Source: Anoplolepis gracilipes
Lineage: Eukaryota > Arthropoda > Insecta > Hymenoptera > Formicidae
Assembly: GCF_047496725.1 (NCBI RefSeq)
Contig: NC_132977.1
Span: 6,456,501 to 6,520,500, forward strand
Length of the DNA stretch: 64,000 nucleotides
Reading direction: 5' to 3'
Positions within the stretch are counted from its first letter, which is position 1. Each line of letters opens with the position of its first letter. Below the pieces are notes generated by a model. The model was not told the origin of the DNA. It saw nothing but the letters and a program-made list of their open reading frames with translations, and searched no databases. Below, one piece after another: positions 58,965 to 64,000 of this stretch. Both the position numbers and the translations under genes were made by a program.

Positions 58965-59222
58965 CTTGAACAGGTGTATGATGAAATGTCCGGCATGCGT
59001 ATCCTCGTGAAACTTGAGCCGATGTTAACTTTGAAGAAGTCCAGGAACGTTGTATCGTTCTTCTCTCGGAAGTCCTTGACATAAGACTGTTTCGTATATT
59101 CGTTTAAAAGAGATTCGTGGTTTTTCGTGGTCACTTGTCGCCACGATATTTGTCGGGACACGGTAAAAAAGGGTTCAGCGCAGTCTTTTTGACTTAATTC
59201 ATATGAAAAGGCCCTTTTTCAT
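58965..59222 (-). CDS. Candidate minus-strand internal exon
   Basis: A minus-strand phase is open for 86 codons, from just after a TGA (59223-59225) to TCAAG|gtgagtctc, a consensus donor whose gt lies at 58963-58964. It would end in phase 2. There is no ATG, so an upstream exon is implied. The acceptor is not fixed; ttcatatgaattaag (ending near 59191) is one option. The peptide is charged and balanced (QSYVKDFREKNDTTFLDFFK) and then FTRIRMPDISSYTC. A second phase near the donor also reads well (HAGHFIIHLFK). No domain is recognised. Confidence 0.25.
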
Positions 59223-59225
59223 CTT

Positions 59226-61138
59226 TTTTGAAAGAAGCCTTTTTTTCGGCCAGCTTTTTAGTACGCATTCCAGATTAAAATGGTTTATGACAACCCGTGT
59301 GCAAACTGACCGGATCCTCTTTTCGAGTGTGATGTTTTATTCTCAAGGTAAACGTTAGGTAAATGGTCGTCATTGGATGATGTGGAAAAGTTTATATATA
59401 AAAAAGTGTTTACGCAGATTTAACCATCCTCTTTAGCCTATTAATTTAAACTGCGGAGACTATTTTATTACTGTGCTTAAGCTATCGATTTTTATCCAAT
59501 AATTATTAATTTGCTGCCATTTAATATATTTTATCGGAAGTCTCTCGTAAAGTGTTAAACTTGAAAACACATCATTGTAATTTATAACAAAAAAAAAATT
59601 CATTTATTTTATCATTTTTGAAGAATTACATGAAAAATATCTGCAGTTAAAATAACTTTATATTAAACGAAAACTATGCGTGAAATTAAATTTAAAGAAT
59701 TTAATGAAAATATTTGCGTTAAAAAATATAAAATATGAGACATGTAGGTACCTGAGTTAATTTTATAAGTAAATTTTACGATAAAAAAAAAAATAAATGA
59801 TTGAAATTGCATCTCTAATCTTTGATATTTTCGCTTTCTTCTTTGTACGAAACTAAGGTTGGGTAAGGAAAACATAGTTTAGGTAATGGCGATATATGTA
59901 TAGTTTGTACGTACATATATTCGTGGTCATGGACGATCTCGTCACGTTTCGAGGTAGAACAAGGTGGCTGGCTGCGCGCGCAACAGTTCAATACGGCTGA
60001 CCCAGCCTCTTTAAGTCTCGGCCATGCGTGTGTATAACCATATACCACCGAGTCATAGATCCTCCCGAACGTCGCCTACTCACGAAAATGCATCTCGTCT
60101 ATTCTTTTCCCAGAGCTACTCTTTTGCATCCAGTCCTCCTTCTCCTCATCCTCCTCCTCCTCTTTCGTTCGTCCGTCCTTCTATTTCGCCTGTTCTAGAA
60201 AGTTTCCTCACGTTTCAACCCGAAAGACACTTCGCATGGTAAATACTCGTTTATTGCGACATTCCCTTGCGTGGTGTTAGTTTTCTCCATGCGCGGTTAG
60301 GTGGGATACGCGGTCATTTACTTTCGTGATTCTTCATGCTGTTCAGCAAACTTTTGCATTAAGATAGTAAACCTTTCTCACAGAATCTTATGTCCCTACT
60401 GACATTTGACGCATTAAATTTGCACGCATTACTCGCACGACATTTTTTCCTCCTCGTATAAAGAAGCACACATGTTCTTTTTTATAATTTCGTTGTTAGA
60501 TAAATAAAGTTTAGGTGAACAAATTTTTGCGAAATTTCTGCATACGGTAAAATGTGCGAGGCAGCATATTCTTTGGGTCAATCAAAAATATTATTACTGT
60601 TTAAAGTAGTTAACGTATTTATTTTTTAATATACATATGTATGACTTGATGGAATCATATTGTTTAAAATTTTTTTTTAAATATATAATTTCTTAAAAAT
60701 CTTTATTGAATATAATATTTTCGTTTTTTAATATACTTGATTCCATTTAAAATTGTTTAAAGAAATAATACTCTACAATTATTTTGAACTGTTTTTTTAT
60801 TTTATATATCATAAAATAACAAAAAATTATCCGAGTAATATTAAGATCAACATATTCCACAAATTTTGCAAGAATTTAAAAAGAACCGGTTGAGGTTATT
60901 TCCCAAAACAAATTCGTTCATCGAGATATACAATTTTGCAGCTGGTCCAGATCTAAATTAAAAATAAGCATTTCCGCCGCGACGTTACTTTCTCGCGGGT
61001 TTTGACATATGAAAAAGAAGGGAAAAACGAGAAAACTCTATGAACCTGCTGACGAAAAACGTGACAGTAATGAAAAGAGGACAGGAGAGAATATGTCACG
61101 GAAATAATATGTGAAGTGAAGCAAAATTCCCTCTCTTT

Positions 61139-61140
<2 letters not shown>
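59226..61140. other. Mixed spacer
   Basis: AT-rich except for a GC-richer patch at 59930-60320. There the plus frame 60024-60242 is Ser/Pro-rich and the minus frame 59815-60048 is unrecognised. No gene supported. Confidence 0.5.

Positions 61141-61144
<4 letters not shown>

Positions 61145-61210
<66 letters not shown>
61145..61210. repeat. (CT)33 microsatellite
   Basis: 66 bp of uninterrupted CT, the longest dinucleotide run in the window. The minus strand reads Arg-Glu runs. Confidence 0.97.
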
Positions 61211-61213
<3 letters not shown>

Positions 61214-61463
61214 GAATAATTACCCTTTTCCAAAGTTGCATTTTGTCCCCGGTGTCAGTCAGAAGTAGTTTCATCTTTTTCTTGTATGCTAAAAATTGCG
61301 AAAAAAAATGACGGAAATAGATGTAGATATATGTATATAAGCTTGAGCTCCATATCCTACACACGTACCTCCATATTGTACGTATACGCACTCTTTTCAT
61401 TGAGCTACGCGCGTTCGAAAGAGACCATTTTTCAAGATTAACGAGAGATGAGAAAAGTTTTAA

Positions 61464-61655
61464 TGCTACCGCGTGATATCAGAGCGAGAGCGTTCTCACG
61501 CCGACGCCGATATCTACCGACGTCTATTAAAGCAAAGTGAGTCCCGGAGTTACGAGGCCTTGACGGACAAGTATTTTCGTCTGATTGAAGTACTTGCTAA
61601 ACTTGTTGTCCGCGAATCCTTTTGTATAAAATTCGAGAGCTTGTGCGATGTGTAA
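61464..61655 (+). CDS. Candidate terminal exon
   Basis: One phase is open from just after TAA (61461-61463) to TAA at 61653-61655, about 63 codons, without an ATG. cgtgatatcag (ending 61481) could be an acceptor. The peptide is charged and regular (SYEALTDKYFRLIEVLAKLV) and ends CIKFESLCDV. gtgagt at 61531 could also be a donor in the middle. No AATAAA follows closely. Unrecognised. Confidence 0.17.
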   Translation, partial: CYRVISERERSHADADIYRRLLKQSESRSYEALTDKYFRLIEVLAKLVVRESFCIKFESLCDV

Positions 61656-63380
61656 GACCGCGTAATTAAAAGAGAATGCGTTATTAAATATCTAATATAA
61701 ATGATACAATGTTATCTCTTGTTTATTCGAAATTAGCGAACCACAAATAATCTAGATAAATCTATTCATTAAGCAACATAATATTCTGCGAAATCGAAAT
61801 TAAATGTACAATATTTCACTGCAAAATCGTAATAAAATGTTCCCGAATAAAGTATCGTGCAAAACAGCGTATCAGTAGTCACGAGACGTTCATAAAGTTG
61901 CATACTTAACGATACGTTGCGGCGACGTGTTTCGTTACTTATCAACCATAAAAAGCTGTACATTCTCAGCGTACCACTACTCCATTCAATTCGTTGAAGA
62001 TGCGAATTGGTCAATTTCACGCAATCAGCTTCCTATCGTCTAGTCGGCATATCGTCGGTCGATGCTCGGAATCGCGATGATAATTTGTTTGGGCGCGTAA
62101 AAGTAAATTATGTTATTTTTATTCGTATTCATATACGTATATCGGCGAAAGGGAGGAGAGAATATACGATATATACCTATATATGTATATTTTGCGTGTG
62201 CAAATCGGTGCACGTCGACACGTATCTGTGTGTATCAGCAACGTACCTGGCGAGATAAGCGAGACTGCTCGTGCATGCACGATCACACGTGTGGGACTCT
62301 CGTTACACCAGATAAGGAAAATCCCAACTCTCCGCAAGCACTTAAACACGTTAAACACTCTTTACGGCACTCTGTACGCCCGTAAATCACATTCTTTCCG
62401 TCACGTTCCATATTTTCGTAAAACACCTGAAGAATGTTAAGTGGGATGAAGACTTATAAGATGTGATAACACAAAGAGTATTTAAATAGTATTTTGTCGC
62501 TGCGTAGGAGAAAATAGTTGCCGTTTTCTTCTATGACGCATTGTACATAAATTGTGAATAATAATAAATCAATGAATTAATTTCTTATACACATTTTCTT
62601 AGAGAGAAAATTTATTTTTTAAATATCTTATTGATTTTAATCACAAAATTTGATTTTATTTTTACGTCTCCATATAATTATATATTCTGTAAAATATAAA
62701 ATTTACTATTTAAATTTTGTTCTGTAAAATATAAATAACTTTATTCATTTAAGATTTGCGAAATAAAATATATTTTCTTATTTAATTTCATGTATAGCTT
62801 TCTTGAAATTATTTTAAACAGATGTTTTGAATCAAAGTCGGTTCTGTATGTAAGCTGATATTCTGCTTCTCTCAAGAGTTCATATGTTGTTTGTGGTTTT
62901 TTATCGATACATCGTGATTTCTTTCTCATAACTTACCTATCAAATGATACTGACAATTAAATACACTCTCGATTATATATATATATATATATATATTCCT
63001 TTTTTAACATTTTTTATTAACTATAATAAAATACTGACAATGAATACAAATCATATATTATTATAAATCATTAATTATCAGTTACAAATAAATTACCTTC
63101 TGTACGTTGATTGCACGATTATTGCACTTTTAAAAAAATGCGCGTGTACATGCTTTAAATTAAAGAATTATTTTTAAAAAAATATATAAATGCCCCATAC
63201 AATTTCGCATACCGTTGAGAATGTTGCTTAAAAAAATTAGTACGATGTCTCTGGAAAAAATGTAATATAATACCGGAGTAAAACGTGCGCCTTAAAAATA
63301 TCGCGAAGTTCGGCCCATCAAATTTACGCACAGAGCCACGGTAGAAATTATATAAATTGACTGCGGAGTAAATTATCGAG
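61656..63380. other. Mixed, then AT-rich spacer
   Basis: Overlapping plus frames at 62007-62440 in three phases, with a minus frame at 62119-62358, indicate composition only. (TA)n lies at 62973-62996. The rest is AT-rich and empty. Confidence 0.5.
62973..62996. repeat. (TA)n microsatellite
   Basis: About 24 bp of TA. Confidence 0.9.
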
Positions 63381-64000
63381 TAAATTATACAATTACACAC
63401 GGCACCGGCCGCAAAGCGCATTCTGGACGGCATCGAAGAAAAAGGAGAAGAAAACACATTGCGAGATGATGGTCAGAGGGAGGATGAGAAGAGGGAGGAA
63501 AAGGAGGGGGAGGAAAGGCAGGAGAAGGTCGGCATCGACTGGAAAGATGATGCCGCCGGGTTGGCTGGTTTAGCGAGCTTGCGAGCGGCGTGAGAGGATG
63601 ACGATTGGTGGGAGAAGTTGGACCCGTGGATTTCGTCAGTGTATGATAGGGAAAGGGCGCGAAGAGGGACGGAGAGGGGGTGCCAATCAAGTCCTAATTA
63701 GCCGGTGTGGCAATTTTGGTGGTAACTGGTCGACCCGTCTACAGTCTACAATCTCGTAGCCTCCAAATATGCGAGTAAGAATATCCGCGGTTACATGCTT
63801 GTTCCCATCGGTCACACGGTCTCGTATAGTCAGCCTGATGACCGTGCTTGCGCGAGAAAGCTAGATCTCGTAAAAGTTCGCTGCATTCGAGAAGCTAGCG
63901 AGATTTATCGTGGCTTTTTTCTCGTGATTTAATTATCGGATTTCCGCGTCGATATTTCATTTAAAGTAATATTATGAGGCTGTGAATTAGTCGTCGATAT
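63381..64000. other. GC-rich, purine-biased island at the window end
   Basis: The plus strand has a GAGG-rich run (about 63430-63540). Its complement gives a Pro/Ser/His-rich minus frame (63385-63690) that is compositional. It could be the edge of a promoter island that continues past the window. Confidence 0.4.

Noticed and set aside
61038..61400. 120-codon minus-strand frame with Arg-Glu repeats
   Set aside because: The core is the (CT)33 microsatellite; similar RE or LS frames at 1480, 14713, 35091, 36705 and 39680 have the same cause.
1..64000. Intact tRNA, rRNA, CRISPR array, known insect microRNAs
   Set aside because: I scanned by eye for B-box pairs, repeat-spacer arrays and common insect microRNA seeds (let-7, bantam, miR-1, miR-8, miR-124 and others) and found no convincing case.

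Overview
This is animal nuclear DNA and most likely insect. By eye it is about two-thirds A+T. CpG is not depleted. It is full of long (GA)n, (TA)n and poly(A)/poly(T) tracts, and it carries short terminal-inverted-repeat elements of insect type. That mix fits a hymenopteran such as an ant, but no species is established. Nothing here looks bacterial, viral or organellar: no operons, rRNA, CRISPR array or intact tRNA.

The window is gene-poor. It is either intergenic or lies inside very long introns. No open frame can be assigned to a known family with confidence. With roughly 33% GC a random codon is a stop about 7.5% of the time, so about four frames of 100 or more codons are expected by chance in six frames of 64 kb. 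The GC-richer patches raise that number. The frames seen are about what chance would give, so every coding call below is a low-confidence candidate chosen for extra signals (splice sites, TATA/Inr, start context, signal peptide, amino-acid balance).

Layout: long AT-rich stretches alternate with GC-richer, CpG-dense patches of 0.3-1.4 kb (about 0.7-2.1, 3.7-4.3, 6.7-8.2, 8.7-9.3, 10.5-10.8, 16.0-16.3, 18.0-18.6, 19.4-20.9, 26.8-27.3, 28.9-29.8, 34.2-34.6, 37.1-38.1, 41.4-42.0, 43.3-43.6, 47.4-47.7, 51.0-52.1, 53.0-53.4, 54.6-55.3, 57.0-57.4, 57.8-58.4, 58.9-59.2, 59.9-60.3, 61.4-61.7 and 63.3-63.9 kb). These patches hold nearly all plausible exons, promoters and G-quadruplex tracts.

The best-supported elements are repeats. 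A 388-bp TIR element lies at 26337-26724 with TA on both sides. A second repeat family has pieces at 26039, 26725 and 28109, the last ending in a 26-bp A tail. A tRNA-like stretch on the minus strand lies near 27.1 kb. An old duplication has copies at 13.45 and 14.15 kb.

The best transcription candidates are two plus-strand TATA-Inr pairs. One at 39209-39241 precedes a 96-bp ATG exon that ends in a splice donor. One at 47368-47402 precedes two possible leader exons (47398-47522 and 48195-48232). An 87-bp phase-0 exon with a CPFC motif lies at 37126-37212. These could belong to one plus-strand gene with alternative promoters, but that is inference. No novel system can be claimed from this sequence alone.
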